Shown here one piece after another: positions 32,164 to 37,800 of a DNA stretch of 37,800 nt. The notes beneath the pieces were generated by a model. That model was not told where the DNA came from and did not search any database. It saw only the letters and a list, made by a program, of their open reading frames with translations. Positions within the stretch are counted from its first letter, which is position 1, and each line of letters opens with the position of its first letter. Both the position numbers and the translations under genes were made by a program. The stretch covers positions 1 to 37,800 of the forward strand of contig CAMTMC010000001.1 of the NCBI GenBank assembly GCA_947073515.1, written 5' to 3'. The DNA comes from an uncultured bacterium (GTDB taxonomy: Bacteria > Bacillota > Clostridia > Oscillospirales > Oscillospiraceae).

Positions 32164-32552
32164 TGGAGGCCATGACCAAGCTGGCCGCCGCGGGGGTGGC
32201 GGCGGCGGTGCTCAGCGCCGTGTTGAAGAAGAACACGCCGGAGCTGGCCCTGCTTCTCACTCTGGCGGCGGGCCTGTGGATGCTGGCCCTGGCCGCCGAC
32301 GGCTTGCGGGCGGTGGTGGAGCTGATGGGGGATCTGATCCGCCAGGCGGGGATCTCGGAGGTCCTGCTGGAGCCGGTGGTAAAGACGGTGGCCCTGTCCA
32401 TCCTCACCAAGGTGACCGGGGAGATCTGCCGTTCCGCCGGGGAGGGCGGCCTGGCCGCCTTCATTGAGACCGCCGGGACGGTGATCGCCCTGGTGGCGGC
32501 CCTGCCCCTGGTGGGGGCGGTGGCCCAGCTGATGGGGGAACTGCTGGTATGA
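32163..32552 (+). CDS. spoIIIAD: Stage III sporulation protein SpoIIIAD
   Basis: A 129-residue membrane protein with four hydrophobic segments, as in SpoIIIAD. It starts at ATG 32163, overlapping the spoIIIAC stop (TGATG). Family features include LKKNTPELALLLTLAAG near residue 20 and EVLLEPVVKTVALSILTKV in the middle. A membrane part of the channel complex; exact role is unclear in the family. Confidence 0.9.
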   Translation: MEAMTKLAAAGVAAAVLSAVLKKNTPELALLLTLAAGLWMLALAADGLRAVVELMGDLIRQAGISEVLLEPVVKTVALSILTKVTGEICRSAGEGGLAAFIETAGTVIALVAALPLVGAVAQLMGELLV

Positions 32553-33604
32553 GGAGAGCGGTTGTTTTGCTGTTGACAGCGGCTTTGTGCGTCTGTCCCG
32601 CCCTGGCGGCGGAGCCTCCTGTCCCCGGCCTGGACGAGCTGTGGGAGCAGGCGGAGGACTACGGCGTCGCCCAGGGCACCGGCCTGGATGAGGGCCTGGC
32701 TGGCCTGCTCTCCCGGGGGGTGGACCAGCTGGGCGGCCTGTTCCGGGCCAGCCTGGCCACCGCCCTGAAGCTGCTGGCGGTGGTACTGCTGTGCGCCATG
32801 GCCGGCGGGATGTCCCAGGGGGAGGGCCTCCGGGCGGTGAATATCGCCGGGGCGCTGGCCATCACCGCCCTGACCATGACGGATATGGCGGCTATGATCG
32901 GCCTGGGCCGGGAGGCCATGGACAAGATGTCGGGGTTCTCCTCTGTCCTGCTTCCCGCCATGGCGGTGCTGACGGCGGCGGCCGGCGGCCCCGGGGCGGC
33001 CGCCCTGCGCCAGGGGGCCACGGTGCTCTTCGGGCAGCTGCTGATGCTGGCCATGGACCGGCTGCTGATCCCCCTGGTGTACGCCTACGTGGCGGTGAGC
33101 TGCGCCCATGCGGCGGTGGAAAACCCGGGGCTGGAGCGGCTGGCCCATCTGCTGAAAAACGCCGTGTCCGGGATTCTGGCCGCCCTGCTGATGATTTTTG
33201 TGGGATATCTCACCGCCAGCGGGGCGGCGGCCGGGGCGGTGGACGCCGCGGCGGTGAAGGCGGCCAAGCTGGCGATCTCCCGGGCCATCCCGGTGGTAGG
33301 AGGGATCTTGGCCGACGCCTCCGAGTCGGTGCTGGCCGGGGCGGGGGCGCTGCGGGGGACGGTGGGGGCCGCCGGGCTGGTGGTGGTGCTGGCCATCTGC
33401 CTGACCCCCTTCCTGCGGCTGTCCCTGCAATACCTGGTGTACCGGGGGGCGGCGGCCCTGTGCGCCACGGTGGCCCAGCCCAGATTGGGCAGGCTCATTG
33501 ACGCCATCGGCTCCGCCTTCGGGCTGGTGCTGGGGATGACCGGGGCGGGGGCCATGATCCTGCTGGTCAGCCTGGTGTCCGCCATGTCGGGGGTGGGGCC
33601 ATGA
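32549..33604 (+). CDS. spoIIIAE: Stage III sporulation protein SpoIIIAE
   Basis: A 351-residue polytopic membrane protein with an N-terminal signal-like segment (ending ALAAEP, about 21) and about six further helices. It is the largest membrane part of the SpoIIIA channel. ATG 32549 overlaps the spoIIIAD stop (ATGA), and its own stop overlaps spoIIIAF. Family segments ILLPAMAVLTAAAGG-like (here SVLLPAMAVLTAAAGGPG) and VEVGILADASE-like (VVGGILADASESVLAG) are visible. Confidence 0.92.
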   Translation: MRRAVVLLLTAALCVCPALAAEPPVPGLDELWEQAEDYGVAQGTGLDEGLAGLLSRGVDQLGGLFRASLATALKLLAVVLLCAMAGGMSQGEGLRAVNIAGALAITALTMTDMAAMIGLGREAMDKMSGFSSVLLPAMAVLTAAAGGPGAAALRQGATVLFGQLLMLAMDRLLIPLVYAYVAVSCAHAAVENPGLERLAHLLKNAVSGILAALLMIFVGYLTASGAAAGAVDAAAVKAAKLAISRAIPVVGGILADASESVLAGAGALRGTVGAAGLVVVLAICLTPFLRLSLQYLVYRGAAALCATVAQPRLGRLIDAIGSAFGLVLGMTGAGAMILLVSLVSAMSGVGP

Positions 33605-34101
33605 TGGCGGGCCTGCGGGGGTGGCTGCTGGGGATCATCTCGGTGTCCCTGCTGTGCGCCCTGGCTGACGCCCTCATGCCCCCGGGGGCGGTGAAGCGGG
33701 TGGGCCAGTTTATCTGCGGCCTGGTTATGCTGGCGGCGGTGCTCTCCCCTCTGTCCGGGCTGGACATGGAGGGGGGGCAGCGCTGGCTGGACGGGTGGTT
33801 CTCCAGCCTGGAGGACCGGGAGGCGGAGCTGAGAGAACAGACAGATCAGACAATGAAGGGAATCATAGAGACGGAGTGCGCCGCATATATTGTGGACAAG
33901 GCGGCGTCTTTTGGGATTCCGTGCTCCGCGCGGGTGGAGTGCCAGGCGGGGGAGGAAGGGACATTCCTGCCGGTGAGGGCCCAGGTTACCGGCCCTCTCA
34001 CCCAGGGGCAGCGGGATCAGCTGGCCCGGATCCTGGAGGAGGATCTGGGTATCCCAAAAGCGGGACAGCGGTATGATGACAGTGAGGAGGAGACGCCGTG
34101 A
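33601..34101 (+). CDS. spoIIIAF: Stage III sporulation protein SpoIIIAF
   Basis: A 166-residue protein with two N-terminal membrane helices (about 8-26 and 36-52) and a soluble C-domain of the ring-building type (about 80-150) resembling EscJ/PrgK folds. ATG 33601 overlaps the spoIIIAE stop. The early ALMPPGAVKRVGQFICGLVML segment (residues 24-44) is characteristic. Confidence 0.88.
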   Translation: MMAGLRGWLLGIISVSLLCALADALMPPGAVKRVGQFICGLVMLAAVLSPLSGLDMEGGQRWLDGWFSSLEDREAELREQTDQTMKGIIETECAAYIVDKAASFGIPCSARVECQAGEEGTFLPVRAQVTGPLTQGQRDQLARILEEDLGIPKAGQRYDDSEEETP

Positions 34102-34616
34102 AAGGAACGTGGCCCGAACTGGCCCAGAGGTGGAAGGGGGCGCTGGGGAAGTATCAATATGTGCTGCTGGTGCTGGCGGCGGGGGTTGCGCTGCTGCTGC
34201 TCCCAACAGGGGGCAGAAGAGACAGCCCGTCCCAGCCCGGACCGCCTGCGGAGGCCCAAGAGGCCTTCGACTTGGACGCCTTTGAGAAGAAGCTGGCCCA
34301 AACCCTGTCCCAGGTGAAGGGGGCGGGGGAGACGGAGGTGGTGCTCACCCTGGACGGAGGCAGCCGGCAGGTGCTGGCCCAGGACCGGGAGCGGGACGGC
34401 GGCGGCGGGGCCTCCTCCACCGTGGTCACGGTGGGCCAGGGCTCCGGGAGCCAGGGGGTAGTGCCCCTCCAGACGCTGGCCCCCAATTTCCGGGGGGCGC
34501 TGGTGGTGTGCCCCGGCGGGGGCGACCCGTCCGTCCGGCTGGCCCTGATCGGGGCGGTGTCCGCTCTCACCGGCCTGGGGGCCGACCGCATTACCATCTG
34601 TGAGGGGAATACCTAA
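34098..34616 (+). CDS. spoIIIAG: Stage III sporulation protein SpoIIIAG
   Basis: A 172-residue protein, GTG 34098 overlapping the spoIIIAF stop. One membrane helix (about 20-37), a Pro-rich linker, then a ring-building domain (YscJ/FliF-like, about 60-170) with VKGAGETEVVLTLDGG and a C-terminal ALIGAVSALTGLGADRITI. It forms the large ring of the intercellular channel in Bacillus. Repeat copy C begins at the base after its stop. Confidence 0.9.
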   Translation: MKGTWPELAQRWKGALGKYQYVLLVLAAGVALLLLPTGGRRDSPSQPGPPAEAQEAFDLDAFEKKLAQTLSQVKGAGETEVVLTLDGGSRQVLAQDRERDGGGGASSTVVTVGQGSGSQGVVPLQTLAPNFRGALVVCPGGGDPSVRLALIGAVSALTGLGADRITICEGNT

Positions 34617-34775
34617 GGAACCGCTGAATCAATCCCTGTATATGTCTTCACGCCATGAAGTTCTGCTGGCTCCCGGTGGAAAAACTTGAAATCCGTCAGG
34701 ATTCCGACGTGTTTCTCCCTTGACGGCGAACATTTCTGGCACAAATCTGCACGGGTTGATTGAATCAGCGCTTCC
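34617..34775 (+). repeat. Structured intergenic element, copy C
   Basis: A 159-bp element with 18-bp imperfect terminal inverted repeats (GGAACCGCTGAATCAATC and its near complement at 34758-34775) and a core CTTGAAATCC-GT-CAGGATTCC at 34685-34705. It starts at the base after the spoIIIAG stop and ends 31 bases before spoIIIAH. Confidence 0.8.
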
Positions 34776-34806
34776 CCAAATTTGCGTGATAATAGGAGGA
34801 AAGAGT

Positions 34807-35448
34807 ATGAGAACAGGGAAGAAGGGGGCCAGCTGGTCCCAGCTGTGGAAGCGCAACGCCGTAGTGGCCGCCATCGCGCTGTTTGTGTGCGCGGCGGTGT
34901 ACCTGAACTGGAACTACGAGCAGGAGGCCCAAGCGGGCAAGACCCTGGGCCAGTCGGCCATGGTGGGGGGTGGGACCAACGACCCCCTGGTCACCGGGGA
35001 CAGCTCCGCCCAGACCAGCGGCGCCCCGGAGGACCTGGGCGGGGAGGCCCAGTCCGCCAGCGCTGAGGACAGCTCTGACGCCGGCCGGTCGAACAGGGCC
35101 TACTTCGATACCGCCCGGCTCAACCGCCAGCAGGCCAGGGACAGCGCCCTGTCCCTGCTCCAGGACGCCGCCGCCCGGGAGGACGCCGACGAGACGGTGA
35201 AGGGCCAGGTCAACGAGACCATCCAGACCATGGCGGATTACACCGTCACTGAGGCCCAGATTGAGAACCTGGTGGTGGCCAAGGGCTACACCGACTGCGT
35301 GGCCTTCATCGGGGAGGAGGCGCTGTCCATTGCGGTCTCCGCCCCGGAGGGCGGCCTCACCGAGGCGGATACCGCTAAGATTGTGGATGTAGTCAACCAG
35401 ACCGCCGGATTTACCGCCGACCAGATCAAGATCATCCAGGTGGAGTGA
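34807..35448 (+). CDS. spoIIIAH: Stage III sporulation protein SpoIIIAH
   Basis: A 213-residue mother-cell protein whose outer domain binds forespore SpoIIQ. Cytoplasmic N-terminus, one membrane helix (about 18-35, AVVAAIALFVCAAVYLNW), an acidic Ser/Ala-rich linker, then a ring-building domain (about 95-213; YFDTARLNRQQARDSALSLL; VVAKGYTDCVAFI). ATG 34807 behind AGGAGGAAA. Last gene of the operon. Confidence 0.93.
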   Translation: MRTGKKGASWSQLWKRNAVVAAIALFVCAAVYLNWNYEQEAQAGKTLGQSAMVGGGTNDPLVTGDSSAQTSGAPEDLGGEAQSASAEDSSDAGRSNRAYFDTARLNRQQARDSALSLLQDAAAREDADETVKGQVNETIQTMADYTVTEAQIENLVVAKGYTDCVAFIGEEALSIAVSAPEGGLTEADTAKIVDVVNQTAGFTADQIKIIQVE

Positions 35449-35494
35449 GGAAGTGAGCTTCAGAAATACCGGCGCTAAAGTTTCGTCCGCCTGG

Positions 35495-35523
35495 TTGTCA
35501 AATGGTAGGAAATGTGGTATGAT
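35495..35523 (+). promoter_or_regulatory. Promoter of the Asp23 gene
   Basis: TTGTCA (35495-35500), 17 bp, TATGAT (35518-35523). Confidence 0.75.
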
Positions 35524-35561
35524 AACAAAAACCGTTTGAAAACTGGGAACAGAGGAGTGTC

Positions 35562-35942
35562 ATGCGTATGAGCGACAGCAGAGAGTACGTCTCCCGCTCT
35601 GACGAGCTGGGCAATATCCATATTTCTGAGGAGGTCCTGGCTGGGATCTCCGCCGCCGCCGCCCTGGAGGTGGAGGGGGTCAGCAGTCTGGCCGGCAACC
35701 TGGGCAGCGACATCGGCGAGCTGCTGGGCAAGAAGAACCTGGCCAAGGGTGTCCGGGTCAAGATGGAGGAGGAGCAGGTGGTCGTGGATCTGTCCGTCCT
35801 CATGACCTATGGGCACACCATCCCCGAGATGGGCAAGGCGGTGCAGGACGCCGTGAAGCTGGCCGTCGAGTCTATGACCGGGCTGGAGGTGTCCGCCGTC
35901 AATGTAAGCGTGGGGGGCATCACCTTCCCGCCCAAGGCGTAA
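35562..35942 (+). CDS. Asp23/Gls24-family envelope stress protein
   Basis: A 126-residue cytoplasmic protein, ATG 35562 behind AGAGGAG (35568 is an alternative). Family marks are GNIHISEEVLAGISAAAALEVEGV near the start and the repeating amphipathic C-terminus (VQDAVKLAVESMTGLEVSAVNVSV). Members associate with the membrane through partner proteins and respond to envelope stress. In clostridia this gene usually sits between spoIIIAH and nusB; here a terminator and an AT-rich islet follow instead. Confidence 0.9.
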   Translation: MRMSDSREYVSRSDELGNIHISEEVLAGISAAAALEVEGVSSLAGNLGSDIGELLGKKNLAKGVRVKMEEEQVVVDLSVLMTYGHTIPEMGKAVQDAVKLAVESMTGLEVSAVNVSVGGITFPPKA

Positions 35943-35949
35943 AAAGAAA

Positions 35950-35982
35950 ACGCCGCCCACCGGTTTTGCCGGTGGGCGGCGT
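35950..35982. terminator. Bidirectional intrinsic terminator
   Basis: A perfect 14-bp stem (35950-35963 with 35969-35982), loop TTTTG. On the - strand it is followed by TTTTCTTTTT, on the + strand only by CTTT. It serves the convergent Asp23 and DUF4062 genes. Confidence 0.88.
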
Positions 35983-36033
35983 CTTTGCGAAGATGATATT
36001 GAAAAATATTTGTAGTGGAGCGCTTTTTTGATT

Positions 36034-36978
36034 TTAAGCCATCTTTTCAATATTAAGACCTTCAAGAATAATCAAGCCAAGATAGCTGGTGTCTTTTAAA
36101 ATTTTACCCCCATCATACTGGGAGATCTCTTTGATCGTACAAAATGCGAGCCGCACTTTCATGCGGATAATGTCTCCAATATTCACCTGCTCCAGCCAGT
36201 CCGCACGCACTCCGTCCGCATAAAGGGAGATTTTCCGCTCCGTGAGTGTGTTCCGCATATCTTTATCCAAGACAAATCCGTCAACGGAAAGTGTATCCCC
36301 GATTTCAAGGCCGAAGCTGCGAAGAATATCCTTCTTCAATGTGCTGCCACTGAGGTCAGAGGTAACTTTAACCAACAGCTCACCCTCTAAGCCATCGTAC
36401 TTCAAAGGTCTCAACAGATATTTTAGAAATACCTTCTCAAAGGATATTTTTTCAGTTTGGACGTTTTCAACCTGCTGAACTTCAATTTGATCAATAGTAG
36501 ACAGCGCTTCTATTAAATCATGTGATATTTTCTGCCCCAAGTCTTCAGGCGTTGTAAAAAAACTTATAATATGCTTCTTTTTTACTATTTTCTTAAATTC
36601 TGACAGCTTCTCGGCGTTGTCTCCGGTATCAACATATTTTGATGGGATAGGGTGGTTCTCATCCATAATATAGATGAGAGTAGGGATATTATTCTTAATA
36701 GCCTCGTTATACTCAAGCTGAGAATAGGACAGTCCGGACTCCTCATCTACACTGCCATACCGCATGCCAAGAACCCCTATAAAAACCTTGCAATCCCTTA
36801 CATGAGATAAGCAGACAGATAATGAACTCTGCGGGCTTGAGCCAAAATACTCCATACCTTTTACAATTTGCTCTAAGCGAATCAGAGTTCGTTGAACCTC
36901 CTCACGGTAAGAGATAAGATCTTCGTATGTAGAGGAAATAAAAATAGGAACATGCTGTTTTACAATAGTGTTAGCCAT
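36034..36978 (-). CDS. DUF4062-domain protein with unrecognised C-terminal domain
   Basis: A 314-residue cytoplasmic protein, ATG 36978 nine bases after GGGAG. The N-terminal 150 residues are a DUF4062 domain: PIFISSTYEDLISYREEV at the start, CKVFIGVLGMRYGSVDE in the middle, then SYSQLEYNEAIKNNIPTLIYI. DUF4062 is a TIR/SIR2-like alpha-beta fold seen in STAND-type and other defence proteins. The C-terminal 125 residues (from about SFEKVFLKYLLRPLKY) look like a beta-rich domain I cannot name. No NTPase or nuclease partner lies next to it. Base composition is far more AT-rich than the surrounding genes, which suggests acquisition by transfer. Confidence 0.78.
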   Translation of the reverse strand: MANTIVKQHVPIFISSTYEDLISYREEVQRTLIRLEQIVKGMEYFGSSPQSSLSVCLSHVRDCKVFIGVLGMRYGSVDEESGLSYSQLEYNEAIKNNIPTLIYIMDENHPIPSKYVDTGDNAEKLSEFKKIVKKKHIISFFTTPEDLGQKISHDLIEALSTIDQIEVQQVENVQTEKISFEKVFLKYLLRPLKYDGLEGELLVKVTSDLSGSTLKKDILRSFGLEIGDTLSVDGFVLDKDMRNTLTERKISLYADGVRADWLEQVNIGDIIRMKVRLAFCTIKEISQYDGGKILKDTSYLGLIILEGLNIEKMA

Positions 36979-37022
36979 GTTAAGCATCTCCCAGATTGTG
37001 AAATTGGACTTAACTATTGGGT

Positions 37023-37051
37023 ATTGTAGCATAGTATAATTGACTTTTCAA
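37023..37051 (-). promoter_or_regulatory. Promoter of the DUF4062 gene
   Basis: On the - strand TTGAAA (complement of 37046-37051), 17 bp, TACAAT (complement of 37023-37028). Confidence 0.7.
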
Positions 37052-37052
37052 G

Positions 37053-37276
37053 TATATGTGTCTTGATTTTATGGTAGGATTCAAAACAAAAGATGAGAAA
37101 TAGATTTGGAGAGATTTTTGGATCGAAGCCATGGAGTAATGATCGAGGTCTTAAGAAATAATCGACAGGCGGGGATGGTAAATATTCAAATATTCGTTAT
37201 TGATTTAGTTGGGATGAACCAGCGATTTAGGCCATCGAATTTTTTATCGCCTTCTACTAATATATAGAAACTCATA
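37053..37276. other. AT-rich stretch without recognisable gene
   Basis: No open frame with a ribosome site, RNA gene or clear repeat was seen on either strand between the DUF4062 promoter and the tRNA terminator. Probably decayed or foreign DNA. Confidence 0.5.
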
Positions 37277-37324
37277 CAAAAAAGCTATATTTCAACCTCT
37301 TTCCTAAGGCTGAAATATAGCTTT
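37277..37324 (-). terminator. Intrinsic terminator of tRNA-Gly
   Basis: A 14-bp stem (37281-37294 with 37311-37324, 16-base loop) followed on the - strand by TTTTTT. Confidence 0.88.
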
Positions 37325-37329
37325 ACAAT

Positions 37330-37403
37330 TGGAGCAGGTGAAGGGAATCGAACCCTCGTGTTCAGCTTGGGAAGCTGACATTCTACCATTGAACTACACC
37401 TGC
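37330..37403 (-). tRNA. tRNA-Gly, anticodon CCC
   Basis: A complete 74-base cloverleaf on the - strand. Acceptor GCAGGTG pairs with CACCTGC; D-arm GTTC/GAAT; anticodon stem TCAGC/GCTGA around loop TTCCCAA (anticodon CCC); T-arm GAGGG/CCCTT with TTCGATT; discriminator T and an encoded CCA. It reads GGG codons. Confidence 0.93.
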
Positions 37404-37418
37404 GTATCAAGCTTCTAT

Positions 37419-37447
37419 ACTATACCACAACCTGGCGTACATTGCAA
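37419..37447 (-). promoter_or_regulatory. Promoter of tRNA-Gly
   Basis: On the - strand TTGCAA (complement of 37442-37447), 17 bp, TATAGT (complement of 37419-37424), about 15 bp before the tRNA. Confidence 0.8.
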
Positions 37448-37459
37448 GAGGAAAAATGC

Positions 37460-37485
37460 CGGGGCGTGAAAATTTTCACGCCCCG
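37460..37485 (-). terminator. Perfect 26-bp palindrome, probable terminator of the DUF3267 gene
   Basis: 13 + 13 bases, fully self-complementary, centred on AAAATTTT with GC-rich ends (CGGGGCGTG/CACGCCCCG). On the - strand it is followed by GCATTTTT. It lies 53 bp past the stop of the edge gene. Confidence 0.6.
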
Positions 37486-37538
37486 CTCTTGCGGACGCTG
37501 TGGAGGGAGAGATAGATTAAAATTTTTAGGAGCCGCTC

Positions 37539-37800
37539 CTATTTCTCAAAAACAACACAGCCACATTCATATGGATGGTCGCGATACACGGTTTCTCGCT
37601 GATCCGAGTGGTACAACGCGCATTTCAGTACAATGAGAAAATCTCCGCCACCGGATAGGATCATGTATTCCGCCAGCAAAAACAGCAGCAACTGGTTGCT
37701 TATCACCGCGGCCGCCCCCAGCCCGCCTCCTAAAACCAACGTAGGCATGGCGGTTCCCAACAGATACTGCCACTTTTTTAACGGTTTAGAGCAAGTGCAG
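37539..37800 (-). CDS. DUF3267-type protein, C-terminal part (cut by window edge)
   Basis: The frame is open to the right edge of the window, giving about 86 residues up to the stop. A membrane-like pair of segments (LLGTAMPTLVLGGGLGAA; SNQLLLFLLAEYMILSGGGD) is followed by VLKCALYHSDQ and an ending DHPYECGCVVFEK. The SGGGDFLIVLK step and the DHPxExGxxVxE ending are what I expect at the end of DUF3267 putative membrane zinc peptidases. The HExxH site would lie outside the window. Confidence 0.65.
   Translation of the reverse strand, partial: CTCSKPLKKWQYLLGTAMPTLVLGGGLGAAAVISNQLLLFLLAEYMILSGGGDFLIVLKCALYHSDQRETVYRDHPYECGCVVFEK

Noticed and set aside
36034-36978. DUF4062 protein as a proven TIR NADase
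   Set aside because: DUF4062 is only distantly TIR-like and no catalytic activity can be read from the sequence.
37460-37485. The 26-bp palindrome as an integration site
   Set aside because: No second copy or tRNA 3'-end duplication is visible in the window; position and T-run fit a terminator.
1-37800. CRISPR array, prophage or insertion sequence
   Set aside because: No regularly spaced direct repeats, phage structural genes or transposase were found; the repeats present are isolated structured elements.

Overview
The window looks like chromosomal DNA of a GC-rich, spore-forming member of the Clostridia, most like the Oscillospiraceae (Flavonifractor/Pseudoflavonifractor/Intestinimonas type). 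The grounds are a complete spoIIIAA-AH operon, a T-box leader before valS, type III pantothenate kinase (coaX), Asp23, MreB, AGGAGG ribosome sites and sigma-A promoters, in strongly GC-rich coding DNA. This placement is an inference from gene content; no 16S rRNA gene is present.

Region 1 (about 300-10,670) is a sialic acid (Neu5Ac) utilisation locus. A ROK-type sugar kinase and an AGE/RenBP-type epimerase are followed by a MurR/RpiR regulator and a YesL-like membrane protein. A cytoplasmic SGNH esterase is divergent from an operon of solute-binding lipoprotein, two permeases, YhcH/NanQ anomerase and N-acetylneuraminate lyase. Together they suggest uptake of Neu5Ac, ring opening, cleavage to ManNAc plus pyruvate, epimerisation to GlcNAc and then phosphorylation, the Bacteroides-type route. 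No transporter ATPase, nagA, nagB or sialidase is present. A strong terminator ends the operon at about 10,670.

Region 2 (10,700-19,650) holds a P-loop ATPase of unknown role, an ECF S-component next to coaX (probable pantothenate uptake and phosphorylation), an ECF sigma / membrane anti-sigma-like / secreted Cys-rich protein operon, a valine T-box with a YcxB-like protein and valS, and a MerR-TipAS regulator with its own 19-bp-spacer promoter.

Region 3 (19,650-25,940) holds an Fe-S aldo/keto reductase, three tandem paralogous ribbon-helix-helix proteins of which the last overlaps comF, mreB, an MscS channel, a convergent DUF4830 protein and an RsuA-type pseudouridine synthase.

Region 4 (25,980-35,990) holds a CdaR/PucR-type regulator, ftsE-ftsX, a 34-residue membrane peptide, an M23 peptidase with coiled coil (the FtsEX-controlled wall hydrolase arrangement), then spoIIIAA-AH from a sigma-E-like promoter, then an Asp23 gene.

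Region 5 (35,990-37,800) is AT-rich: a lone DUF4062 protein, an empty stretch, tRNA-Gly(CCC), and the C-terminal end of a DUF3267 protein cut by the window edge. It looks like a small acquired islet beside a tRNA gene.

The least explained signal is a family of three elements of about 160 bp (12,339-12,500; 23,532-23,694 inverted; 34,617-34,775). Each starts within a few bases of a stop codon and has a conserved core, but the end sequences differ between copies while staying self-complementary within each copy. A second, smaller double-hairpin repeat occurs twice (1,784-1,861; 20,973-21,020).
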